In this document: positions 20,263 through 29,838 of the stretch, piece by piece
How the letters are laid out: every line of letters starts with the position of its first letter
How positions within the stretch are numbered: the stretch's first letter is position 1
Source of the DNA: Microvirga lenta
Lineage (GTDB): Bacteria; Pseudomonadota; Alphaproteobacteria; Rhizobiales; Beijerinckiaceae
Assembly: GCF_020532555.1 (NCBI RefSeq)
Contig: NZ_JAJBBR010000013.1
Location: 62,001-126,000 of the forward strand
Length of the DNA: 64,000 nt
Reading direction: 5' to 3'
The notes under the pieces: generated by a model
Database searches by the model: none
Told to the model about the DNA's origin: nothing
The model's input: only the letters and a program-made list of their open reading frames with translations
Made by a program: the position numbers and the translations under genes

Positions 20263-21159
20263 ATGCCTTTCGCGAAGGTTTATTTGGGTCTGACGGGCGT
20301 TGCCGGTCGCGCTCTCGTCATCGGAGCGTGCGGCCTCGTGCTCGCGGGCTGCGACACCCTTTCATCGATCAACCCGTTCGATAAGAGCGAGACCTACAAG
20401 CCCGAGATCGTGGCCGACGTTCCGGCCGAGCAGATCTACAACGACGGGTTGGCGCGCATTCAGAAGCGGGACTTCGAGGGCGCGGCCAAGAAGTTCAACA
20501 GCCTCGACCGCCAGTACCCCTATTCGGAGTGGTCGCGGAAGGGCATGATCATGGAGGCCTACGCCAATTACGAGGGCGGGCTCTATGAGGAGGCCATCAC
20601 GGCGTCCCGTCGCTACCTGCAGCAGCATCCCAACACGTCGGATGCGGCCTATGCCCAGTACCTGATGGCGTCGTCCTACTACGACCAGATCCCGGACATC
20701 ACCCGCGATCAGGAGAAGTCGGAGCGCGCCATCCTGGCCCTTCAGGAGCTGGTCGAGCGCTACCCGAATTCCGAGTACGTCGCCGACGCGAGAAAGAAGA
20801 TCCAGGTCGCGAGCGATCAGCTCGCCGGCAAGGAGCTCGAAGTCGGCCGCTTCTATCTCCAGAAGCGCAACTACGCGGGCGCCATCAACCGCTTCCGCAC
20901 CGTGGTCTCGCGCTACCAGACGACCCGCCACGTGGAAGAGGCTCTCGAGCGTCTCACCGAGGCCTACATGGCCATGGGCATCGTCAACGAGGCGCAGACG
21001 GCCGCCGCCGTTCTCGGTCACAACTTCCCCGACAGTCCTTGGTACAAGGACGCCCATGCCCTGCTGACCAAGGGCGGCCTCGAGCCGCGCGAGGATTCCC
21101 AGTCGTGGATCAGCAAGGCGTTCCGCGGCGTTCCCCAGGTCGGGCAGAAGAGGGCTTAA
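20263..21159 (+). CDS. bamD: Outer membrane assembly lipoprotein BamD
   Basis: Periplasmic TPR lipoprotein of the BAM complex that inserts outer membrane beta-barrels. The N-terminus is a lipoprotein signal with the lipobox LAGC (Cys about residue 30), then about five TPR repeats (for example AEQIYNDGLARIQKRDFEGA, YEEAITASRRYLQ, YAGAINRFRTVVSRY). 298 residues. The frame is open upstream into lpxC; ATG 20263 is chosen because it starts the signal peptide and has GGAGGA at 20248-20253. bamD next to recN is a conserved alphaproteobacterial pairing. Confidence 0.95.
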   Translation: MPFAKVYLGLTGVAGRALVIGACGLVLAGCDTLSSINPFDKSETYKPEIVADVPAEQIYNDGLARIQKRDFEGAAKKFNSLDRQYPYSEWSRKGMIMEAYANYEGGLYEEAITASRRYLQQHPNTSDAAYAQYLMASSYYDQIPDITRDQEKSERAILALQELVERYPNSEYVADARKKIQVASDQLAGKELEVGRFYLQKRNYAGAINRFRTVVSRYQTTRHVEEALERLTEAYMAMGIVNEAQTAAAVLGHNFPDSPWYKDAHALLTKGGLEPREDSQSWISKAFRGVPQVGQKRA

Positions 21160-21172
21160 AACCCCACCTTCC

Positions 21173-22846
21173 ATGCTGATCCAGCTCGCGATTCGCGACA
21201 TTGTCCTGATCGACAAGCTTGAGCTCCATTTCCGTGAGGGCCTCAGCGTCCTCACGGGAGAGACCGGGGCCGGCAAGTCCATTCTGCTCGATGCGTTCGC
21301 ATTGGCTCTGGGCGGACGAGGCGACGGAAGCCTCGTGCGGCACGGGGAAACGCAAGGCCAGGTGACGGCGGTCTTCGACTGTCCCCTGGATCATCCCGCC
21401 CGCAGGATCGCCGCGGATGCGGAGATCGACACCGAGGGCGACCTGATCCTGCGCCGCGTCCAGGTGGCCGACGGCCGGACGCGCGCCTTCGTCAACGACC
21501 AGCCGGTCAGCGTGCAGGTTCTCAAGAGCATCGGCGCGGCCCTGGTCGAGATCCACGGCCAGCACGACGACCGGGCTCTCGTCGATCCCGTCACCCACCG
21601 GGCGATCCTCGACGCCTTCGGGGGCCTTTCCAACGAGGTCCAGGCCGTGGGCGAGGCCGCGCGCCGGGTGCGAGACGCCCGCGCGGCCCTGCAGGAGCAT
21701 CGCGCCCGGATCGACAAGGCCCGCAAGGAATCCGATTTCCTGCGCCACGCGGTGGAGGAGCTGGACAAGCTCGCGCCTCTCGCCGGGGAGGAGGAGAGCC
21801 TCGCCGAGCGCCGCATCGTCATGATGCAGTCCGAGAAGGTCGCGCAGGACCTCAACGAAGCCTACGAGGCGGTTGCCGGCAATTCCTCCCCCGTTCCCGA
21901 ACTCTCGGCGGCCGTGCGCAAGCTCGAACGCCGCAGCGCGCAGGCGCCGGCCCTGGTGGAGCCGAGCGTCAGGGCGCTCGATGCCGCCCTCGTGGCCATC
22001 GACGAAGCGCGGGCGGCGCTGGAAGAGGCCATCCGCGCCACCGAATACGACCCGCGCGAGCTGGAGCAGACCGAGGAGCGCCTGTTCGCCCTCCGGGCCG
22101 CCGCCCGCAAATACGACGTTCCGGCCGACGAACTCGCCGCCCTGCGCGAGCGCTTCCTGGAAGACGTGGCGGCCATCGACGCGGGCGAGGAGAAGCTCGC
22201 CGCGCTCGAAGCCGCCGTGAAGGAGGCCGACAAGGTCTATATCGCTGCCGCCAGGGCCCTGTCGGCGGGCCGCAAGAAGGCCGCCCAGGCGCTGGATGCC
22301 GCCGTCCAGGCCGAGTTGCCGCCCCTCAAGCTGGAGCGGGCGCGCTTCATCACCGAGATCCAGACCGACGAGAACAGCCGCGACCCGGCCGGTTTCGAGC
22401 GGGTCGAGTTCTGGGCCCAGACGAACCCCGGCACCCGGGGCGGTCCCCTCATGAAGGTGGCCTCGGGCGGCGAGCTTTCGCGCTTCATGCTGGCCCTGAA
22501 GGTGGTGCTGGCGGACAAGGGCTCCGCGCCCACCCTGGTGTTCGACGAAATCGACACGGGCGTCGGCGGCGCGGTGGCCGATGCCATCGGCCAGCGCCTG
22601 GCGCGCCTGTCGCAGCGGGTCCAGGTCATGGCCGTCACCCATGCGCCGCAGGTGGCCGCCCGGGCGGAGAGCCACTTCCTCATCGCCAAGGAGGGCGTGC
22701 GCGGGTCCGACCGGGTCGCAACCCGGGTCGTGCCGCTCGACGCCGCGCCCCGCCGCGAGGAGATCGCCCGGATGCTCGCCGGCGCGACGATCACCGAAGA
22801 GGCCCGCGCCGCCGCCGCGCGCCTGCTGGAGGCGGCGGCCCACTGA
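21173..22846 (+). CDS. recN: DNA repair ATPase RecN
   Basis: SMC-like ATPase acting in double-strand break repair. The Walker A loop GETGAGKS is at residues 29-36, a long coiled-coil centre runs from about 150 to 350, and the C-terminal ABC signature SGGELSRFMLALKVVL and Walker B VFDEIDTGVGG follow near 440-470. 557 residues. Thirteen bases after bamD, likely cotranscribed. I see no alphaproteobacterial LexA box (GAAC-N7-GAAC) immediately upstream. Confidence 0.97.
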   Translation: MLIQLAIRDIVLIDKLELHFREGLSVLTGETGAGKSILLDAFALALGGRGDGSLVRHGETQGQVTAVFDCPLDHPARRIAADAEIDTEGDLILRRVQVADGRTRAFVNDQPVSVQVLKSIGAALVEIHGQHDDRALVDPVTHRAILDAFGGLSNEVQAVGEAARRVRDARAALQEHRARIDKARKESDFLRHAVEELDKLAPLAGEEESLAERRIVMMQSEKVAQDLNEAYEAVAGNSSPVPELSAAVRKLERRSAQAPALVEPSVRALDAALVAIDEARAALEEAIRATEYDPRELEQTEERLFALRAAARKYDVPADELAALRERFLEDVAAIDAGEEKLAALEAAVKEADKVYIAAARALSAGRKKAAQALDAAVQAELPPLKLERARFITEIQTDENSRDPAGFERVEFWAQTNPGTRGGPLMKVASGGELSRFMLALKVVLADKGSAPTLVFDEIDTGVGGAVADAIGQRLARLSQRVQVMAVTHAPQVAARAESHFLIAKEGVRGSDRVATRVVPLDAAPRREEIARMLAGATITEEARAAAARLLEAAAH

Positions 22847-23226
22847 AGCCCGTCCGGTCAAAAGAAAAGCCGCGGCTCAGCTCGTCGCTGCGCACGCGGC
22901 TTACGACTGTGTTTGCCCCCGCAACACAGCAGTTGTCGATTATGTCCTTGGTGAATGTCGAGAGAATTGCTTCTTCAATGGAAGCGGGTCTAAGCGAATT
23001 CGCTCTCCCTTGGTATTACGTAAGACTGCGTATGGACGAAGCTAAGCTTGCCCGGCGATGCTGCCCTGGCGGCGAATATTGACGGGCAGGAACCCGTGCA
23101 GGAGCTCTTGCCCTGCATTTTCTTGACAACCGGGTGCGAAAGGAAGAGCCTCGGTCCGGCGGCAGATGATGTTTTCCTGACCGCCTCGTTTGCGTCCGCC
23201 AACTCACCCCATTTCGGGAGGTCGCG
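22847..23226. other. 380-bp gap between recN and the cupin gene
   Basis: No convincing gene. The first part holds a dyad AAGCCGCG (22867-22874) / CGCGGCTT (22895-22902) with a 20-base loop, which could help end recN transcription but lacks a T run. The rest is relatively AT-richer (around 22900-23040) and presumably carries the promoter of the cupin gene; a GGAAC at 23089 has no matching GTT at EcfG spacing. Open frames here have no ribosome-binding site and no recognisable product. Confidence 0.5.
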
Positions 23227-23703
23227 ATGCAGTCGTTCATGCTTCCAGCCACAACTTGCGTTTCAGCCTTTCTGCTCGTCCTGGCGCCGGCCTTCGCCCA
23301 GCAGCACCAGCACACCATGGTCAATCCAGGTGAGGTCACCTGGAAGGACGGTCCTCCGTCCCTTCCGAAGGGGGCGCAGATGTCGGTTCTCTACGGGGAC
23401 CCGGCGAAGGAGGAGATGTTCGTGATGCGGCTCAAGTTCCCGGCCGATTACAGGATTCCGCCCCACACCCATCCGGCCCATGAGGTGGTCACCGTCGTGG
23501 ACGGCGAGTTCGGCATCGGCATGGGAACCGAGTTCGACCCGGCGGCAATGAAAACCATCGAAACCGGCGGCGTCATCGCAATGCCGCCGGGAACGCAGCA
23601 CTACGTGCAGACCGACCGGGAAACGGTCGTGCAGCTGAGCACGCGGGGTCCTTGGGGGATCACTTACGTGAATCCGGCGGACGATCCCCGGAAGTCGCAG
23701 TAG
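23227..23703 (+). CDS. Secreted cupin-domain protein
   Basis: 158-residue protein with a Sec signal peptide (cleavage after about residue 24, APAFA) and a single cupin barrel. The two cupin motifs are visible: HTHPAHEVVTVVDGEFGIG (metal-ligand His and Glu) and PGTQHYVQ. A metal-binding periplasmic cupin is therefore likely; the substrate cannot be told from sequence. GGGAGG lies just before the ATG. It appears to be a single-gene unit, followed by a fragment of the dispersed palindromic repeat at 23736-23767. Confidence 0.85.
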   Translation: MQSFMLPATTCVSAFLLVLAPAFAQQHQHTMVNPGEVTWKDGPPSLPKGAQMSVLYGDPAKEEMFVMRLKFPADYRIPPHTHPAHEVVTVVDGEFGIGMGTEFDPAAMKTIETGGVIAMPPGTQHYVQTDRETVVQLSTRGPWGITYVNPADDPRKSQ

Positions 23704-23735
23704 CCGGAGAACGCCCGGCCGCAACGGTGTCGCGG

Positions 23736-23767
23736 CCGGGCTCCGCTGCGCGGCCCCGGAATGACGG
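23736..23767 (+). repeat. Solo end of the dispersed palindromic repeat
   Basis: Bases from CCGGGCTCCG to GGAATGACGG are identical to the right end of the 143-bp element at 24781-24923 (its bases 24893-24924). The matching left half is absent, so this looks like a remnant or half-unit sitting between two convergent genes. Confidence 0.7.
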
Positions 23768-23784
23768 GTGAGCGGCACGTGCCT

Positions 23785-24111
23785 TCATGCCTGCCCGCCG
23801 CCGTATGGCCCCTGTCCCGGCTGCGCGGCCTGACGGAAGGTGTCGGGGATCTCCCGGCCTTCCTGATCCTGCGCAATGGCGAGGCGGCCGCCGCGATAGG
23901 TGAGCAGCGGGCCCTCCCATTCGCGCGGCAGGCCGTAGAGAGGTCCGTCGCCGTGGCGCAGGGCGGCGATGTCGCGCCAGGTTCGGGCGGCGATCCAGGC
24001 GAGGCCGAGCACAGTCACCGGCCCGGCGACGAGCCAAAGCGCCTGGATGAGCATCGGCCAGGTGTGAAACTTCGAGAGCCAATCGGCCACGACGCTGTAG
24101 GGCTGGTCCAT
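23785..24111 (-). CDS. Small single-span membrane protein, unknown function
   Basis: 108-residue product not recognised as a named family. One hydrophobic segment (about residues 20-45, WPMLIQALWLVAGPVTVLGLAWIA) follows a short amphipathic N-terminus; a soluble tail containing PREWEGPLLTYRGGRLAIA and a Gln/Gly/Pro-rich end lie after it. The frame extends upstream, but the ATG at 24111 has a strong AAGGGGAG (complement of 24119-24126) seven bases away, so I start there. A perfect 11-bp hairpin (24135-24159) lies in the leader. Confidence 0.75.
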   Translation of the reverse strand: MDQPYSVVADWLSKFHTWPMLIQALWLVAGPVTVLGLAWIAARTWRDIAALRHGDGPLYGLPREWEGPLLTYRGGRLAIAQDQEGREIPDTFRQAAQPGQGPYGGGQA

Positions 24112-24134
24112 CGTCAAACTCCCCTTGAGACAAA

Positions 24135-24159
24135 CGACCACCAGGAGCCCTGGTGGTCG
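24135..24159 (-). repeat. Perfect hairpin in the leader of the small membrane-protein gene
   Basis: CGACCACCAGG (24135-24145) / CCTGGTGGTCG (24149-24159), loop of three bases. Read on the minus strand it is followed by TTTGTCTC and then the Shine-Dalgarno of the gene at 23785-24111, so it would be an RNA hairpin right before the ribosome-binding site, acting as a weak attenuator or a 5' stabiliser. Confidence 0.5.
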
Positions 24160-24446
24160 GGGAGTTGAGAAGCCGTCAGGGACGACCGCGCTGCCCTTTA
24201 GGCTTTCGCCCTGGACATGCGACAGCGCCTCCCCGGCCATAGGCTGGGAAGGCATCGTTGCGGCGGATGCTTGCGCCGCCCTGATGGGGTTCTCACGCCC
24301 CGAAGCCGGATGCGTCCGGCTCTAGGGTCAGGCTTAGCATGAGGCGCGGGGACGGGCAAAGCGGGCCGGCGGATGCCCCTCCCGCACCGCCGGGGCCGAC
24401 ACCCTCGCCGGGGAAGCCCGACGGCACGGCGGGACGGAGCCCTTCG

Positions 24447-24482
24447 CCTCTCCCATGGGGAGAGGCCGGACCGCAGGTCCGG
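24447..24482. repeat. Two adjacent hairpins, CCTCTCCC...GGGGAGAGG type
   Basis: CCTCTCCC (24447-24454) / GGGGAGAGG (24457-24465), then CCGGACC (24466-24472) / GGTCCGG (24476-24482). The sequence continues GGTGAGGGGG. Short palindromes of this type are common dispersed intergenic repeats in alphaproteobacterial chromosomes. Confidence 0.6.
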
Positions 24483-24490
24483 GTGAGGGG

Positions 24491-24536
24491 GCAAGGCTGC
24501 CGGATGAGGGAGTGCAAGGCTGCCGGATGAGGCGGT
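24491..24536. repeat. 23-bp tandem duplication
   Basis: Two head-to-tail copies, 24491-24513 and 24514-24536, both beginning GCAAGGCTGCCGGATGAGG and differing at two positions near the end (21 of 23 identical by eye). Only two copies, so not an array. Confidence 0.8.
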
Positions 24537-24556
24537 GTCTGGCGCGACCTCATTCC

Positions 24557-24656
24557 CTCCCCCTTGTGGGGAGGGTCAGCGTGGGGGTGTGAGCGCAGGA
24601 CTGGAACCAGGATGGCGCCCACACCCCCACCTCCACCTCCTCCCCACAAGGGGGAG
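24557..24656. repeat. Inverted repeat with 17-bp perfect arms
   Basis: CTCCCCCTTGTGGGGAG at 24557-24573 is the exact reverse complement of 24640-24656, and the flanking GTGGGGGTG / CACCCCCAC bases extend the pairing with interruptions. Each arm is itself nearly self-complementary. The 66 bases between the arms have no recognised content. Confidence 0.7.
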
Positions 24657-24780
24657 GAGAGCAGGTTGGCGTTTCCAGCGAGGCCCGCCGTGGGGGAGGA
24701 GAGCCGGTCGGCACCACTCCCGTCATGGCCGGGCCCGTCCCGGCCATCCACGCCTTCATGCAGCGTTGGGGCCTCCACGC

Positions 24781-24923
24781 CGTCATTCCGGGGCGGCTCG
24801 CTAGAGCCGAGCCCGGAACCCATAGCCGCTGACGGCGCAGGATGAAGCGAAGCGCTCACAATCTTTTCTTGAACCTGTCGAGTTTATGGGTTCCGGGCTC
24901 CGCTGCGCGGCCCCGGAATGACG
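24781..24923 (+). repeat. 143-bp composite palindromic element, copy 1
   Basis: Begins CGTCATTCCGGGG and ends CCCCGGAATGACG. The arms (about 44 and 39 bases) are inverted repeats ending at ...CCCATA and TTTATGGG...; each arm contains its own small hairpin. The 58-base core between CCCATA and TTTATGGG resembles the core of the element at 29691-29833 read in reverse orientation (about 35 of 58 positions by eye). No open frame inside, so it is non-autonomous. Confidence 0.8.
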
Positions 24924-24938
24924 GCAACGCACACCTTT

Positions 24939-25036
24939 GTCATTCCCGGCCGGAGCGCAGCGGAGGGGAAGGGAATCCACCGATCGCACCAGCCGAAGAA
25001 TGGATCCCCTTCCCGCACTTCCCGCACCGGGATGAC
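24939..25036. repeat. Second palindromic element, GTCATTCCCGG type
   Basis: Left arm GTCATTCCCGGCCGG...GGGGAAGGGAATCCA (24939-24979) pairs with right arm TGGATCCCCTTCCCG...CCGGGATGAC (about 25001-25036), with small differences. The core is about 21 bases. The ends resemble those of the 143-bp element but the inner sequence differs, so it is a separate type. Confidence 0.65.
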
Positions 25037-25080
25037 GGCGGGGCGTCTGGTGGACGGCGGATCGTGTTCCTACTTTGTTC

Positions 25081-27694
<2,614 letters not shown>

Positions 27695-27729
27695 GACTCC
27701 TGTGCAAGACGGACCGCGCCTGATGTGCC

Positions 27730-28608
27730 ATGATGCCGGCCATGACGGTGATGAAGCCTGAGGTTTCGCTCGATCCCGACCAGAGGGACGCGGGCGACGT
27801 GACGCATTTCTGGCGGGTGCCGCGGCACCACGGCCTCGATTGCCTGCGCGCGACCTTCCGCCGTCACGCCTATGCCCGCCACACCCACGACACCTATGCG
27901 GTCGCGGCCATCGTCGCCGGATGCGAGACCTTCTTCCACCGGGGCGAGCAGCATTATGCGGGTCCCGGCACCATCGCGGTCGTCTGTCCGGACGAGATCC
28001 ATGACGGGGAGCCCTATGGCGGGGGCTTCGAATACCGCACCTTCTATCCCTCGCCCGAGCTGATGCACGAGATCGCCGAGGAGGTCGCGGGGCGCCCGCT
28101 CTCGCGCCCGCCCTGGTTCCGGCGCTCGGTGATGGACGATCCCGAACTCGCCTGGGCCCATGCCCAGCTCCATGCCTGCCTGTGCGTCGACGACGGCTGG
28201 ACCTCCGAAATGGAGCAGGACACGCGCCTGATCGACTACCTCGCCCGCCTGATTGCCCGCTGGGCCGATCTCGACGGCCTGCCGCCCGCCCGCGGCTGCT
28301 CGAAGGGAATTGCCCGGGTGCGCGACTATCTCGACGCCCATCTCGGCGAGGAGGCGGAACTCGCGCAGCTGGCCCGGATCGCCGGATTGTCGCGCAGCCA
28401 CTTCATCCGGGCTTTCCGCAACGAGACGGGCCTCACGCCCCATGCCTATCTGCTCGACCGCCGCTTCCGCGCCGCGACCCGGCTGCTCGGGCAGGGCGAG
28501 GCTCCGGGCGACGTGGCCGCCGCCTGCGGCTTCTTCGACCAGAGCCACCTCAACCGGGTCTTCAAGGCCCGCATGGGCGTGACGCCGGGGATCTACCGCG
28601 CCGTCTGA
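27730..28608 (+). CDS. AraC-family transcriptional regulator
   Basis: 292 residues: an N-terminal AraC-type ligand/dimerisation cupin (RRHAYARHTHDTYAVAAIVAG..., about 40-170) and a C-terminal pair of helix-turn-helix motifs (LAQLARIAGLSRSHFIRAFRNETGL and PGDVAAACGFFDQSHLNRVFK). It lies 59 bases upstream of azlC on the same strand, an arrangement often seen for regulators of AzlCD exporters, so a branched-chain or other amino acid is a plausible effector; that is inference. The start could also be the ATG at 27733 or 27742. Confidence 0.92.
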   Translation: MMPAMTVMKPEVSLDPDQRDAGDVTHFWRVPRHHGLDCLRATFRRHAYARHTHDTYAVAAIVAGCETFFHRGEQHYAGPGTIAVVCPDEIHDGEPYGGGFEYRTFYPSPELMHEIAEEVAGRPLSRPPWFRRSVMDDPELAWAHAQLHACLCVDDGWTSEMEQDTRLIDYLARLIARWADLDGLPPARGCSKGIARVRDYLDAHLGEEAELAQLARIAGLSRSHFIRAFRNETGLTPHAYLLDRRFRAATRLLGQGEAPGDVAAACGFFDQSHLNRVFKARMGVTPGIYRAV

Positions 28609-28667
28609 AACAGCACTTTCATCCAAGACGGCATCTCGCCGGTCCTGCATAACGCCGGAAAGCGAGC

Positions 28668-29384
28668 ATGACCATGGACCAAGCAAATCCCTACAGGACC
28701 GATTTCGGGCGCGAGTTCCGCGCCGGCCTGCGCGACATCGCGCCGGCCGCCATCGCGGCCATTCCCATCGGCCTTCTCTTCGGCGCGGTCGCGGTCGCCA
28801 AGGGGCTGTCTCCGGCGGAGATCGCGCTGATGTCCGCCCTCGTCTTCGCGGGCGGGGCGCAGTTCGCGGCCATCGAGACCTGGGTGCATCCGGCGCCCAT
28901 CGCGGCGCTGGCCTTCGCGACCTTCCTCATCAACGTGCGGCACGTGCTCATGGGCGCTTCGCTCTCGCCCAAGATACGGCTCTCGCGGGCCCAGGAGTTC
29001 TTCGCCTTCTACTTCATGACCGACGAGTCCTGGGCGCTGTCCGAACGGCGCGCCCTCGACCGTCCTGTGACCGGGGCCTATTGGGCGGCCATGGCGGCGG
29101 CTCTCTACGTGAACTGGGTCGCGTCCACGGCCGTCGGGGCCGTTCTCGGCTCCTTCCTGGGCGATCCGGCGCGGCTCGGAGCGGATTTCGCCTTCACGGC
29201 GCTCTTCATCGGCCTCATCGCGGGCTTCGGCCGCAGCCGCGTAACCCTGGTCACCGTCGCCGTCAGCGCGACCGTAGCGGCCCTGGTCCACCACTTCGTC
29301 GGCGCGCCCTGGCATGTGGCCTGCGGGGCGATGGCCGGCATCGCGGCCGCCTATCTGGCGGCCCCCGAAGGAGCACGGGCATGA
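28668..29384 (+). CDS. azlC: AzlC-family branched-chain amino acid exporter, large subunit
   Basis: 238-residue membrane protein with about seven hydrophobic segments and the AzlC signatures FGAVAVAKGLSPAEIALMSALVFAGGAQF and NVRHVLMGASLSP. AzlC and AzlD together form an exporter for leucine/isoleucine/valine analogues. The ATGA overlap with azlD supports a fixed-ratio complex. Follows the AraC-type regulator gene. Confidence 0.93.
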   Translation: MTMDQANPYRTDFGREFRAGLRDIAPAAIAAIPIGLLFGAVAVAKGLSPAEIALMSALVFAGGAQFAAIETWVHPAPIAALAFATFLINVRHVLMGASLSPKIRLSRAQEFFAFYFMTDESWALSERRALDRPVTGAYWAAMAAALYVNWVASTAVGAVLGSFLGDPARLGADFAFTALFIGLIAGFGRSRVTLVTVAVSATVAALVHHFVGAPWHVACGAMAGIAAAYLAAPEGARA

Positions 29385-29680
29385 GCGTGGACACGACCAC
29401 CCTTCTCGCCATCCTGGCCATGGCCGCGGTGACCTATGTCACCCGCATCGCCGGTCTTTTCGTGGCCGACCGGCTGGTGCTGACCGGCCGCGCCAAGGCG
29501 GCTTTCGACGCCATTCCTCCCGCCGTACTGGTGGCCGTCATCGCCCCGACGGCGCTCACGACCGGATGGGCCGAGGCGGCAGCGGCGGCCATCACGGCCT
29601 TCGCGGCATTCCGCCTGCCGCTGCTCGCAACCGTCGCGGTCGGCGTGGCATCGGTGGTGGTGCTGCGGACCGTGATCTGA
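29381..29680 (+). CDS. azlD: AzlD-family branched-chain amino acid exporter, small subunit
   Basis: 99-residue hydrophobic protein with four membrane segments and the AzlD-type motifs AAVTYVTRIAGLF and IPPAVLVAVIAP. Start ATG at 29381 overlaps the azlC stop by four bases; the frame is open further upstream inside azlC but that is a shadow. The stop is ten bases before a 143-bp palindromic element that may also end the transcript. Confidence 0.92.
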   Translation: MSVDTTTLLAILAMAAVTYVTRIAGLFVADRLVLTGRAKAAFDAIPPAVLVAVIAPTALTTGWAEAAAAAITAFAAFRLPLLATVAVGVASVVVLRTVI

Positions 29681-29690
29681 CAGGCTCAGC

Positions 29691-29833
29691 CGTCATTCCG
29701 GGGCCGCCAAAGGCGGAGCCCGGAACCCATAAACACCATAGTCTCAGAAGAAAGCGATCAGCGTACCGCTCTATCCTGAACCGTCAGCGTTTATGGGTTC
29801 CGGGCTCTCGCTAACGCTCGCCCCGGAATGACG
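29691..29833 (-). repeat. 143-bp composite palindromic element, copy 2
   Basis: Same ends as the element at 24781-24923 (CGTCATTCCGGGG ... CCCCGGAATGACG), same total length and the same 58-base core length, but inverted: its core aligns to copy 1 only after reverse complementation. Arms CGTCATTCCGGGGC...CCCATAAAC and GTTTATGGG...GGAATGACG pair with each other. It fills the gap between the convergent azlD and aminopeptidase genes, where the hairpin could act as a bidirectional terminator. Confidence 0.8.
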
Positions 29834-29838
29834 AAGGT

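Noticed and set aside
24491-24536. Tandem repeat considered as a CRISPR fragment
   Set aside because: Two directly abutting 23-bp copies without spacers and no cas genes in the window.
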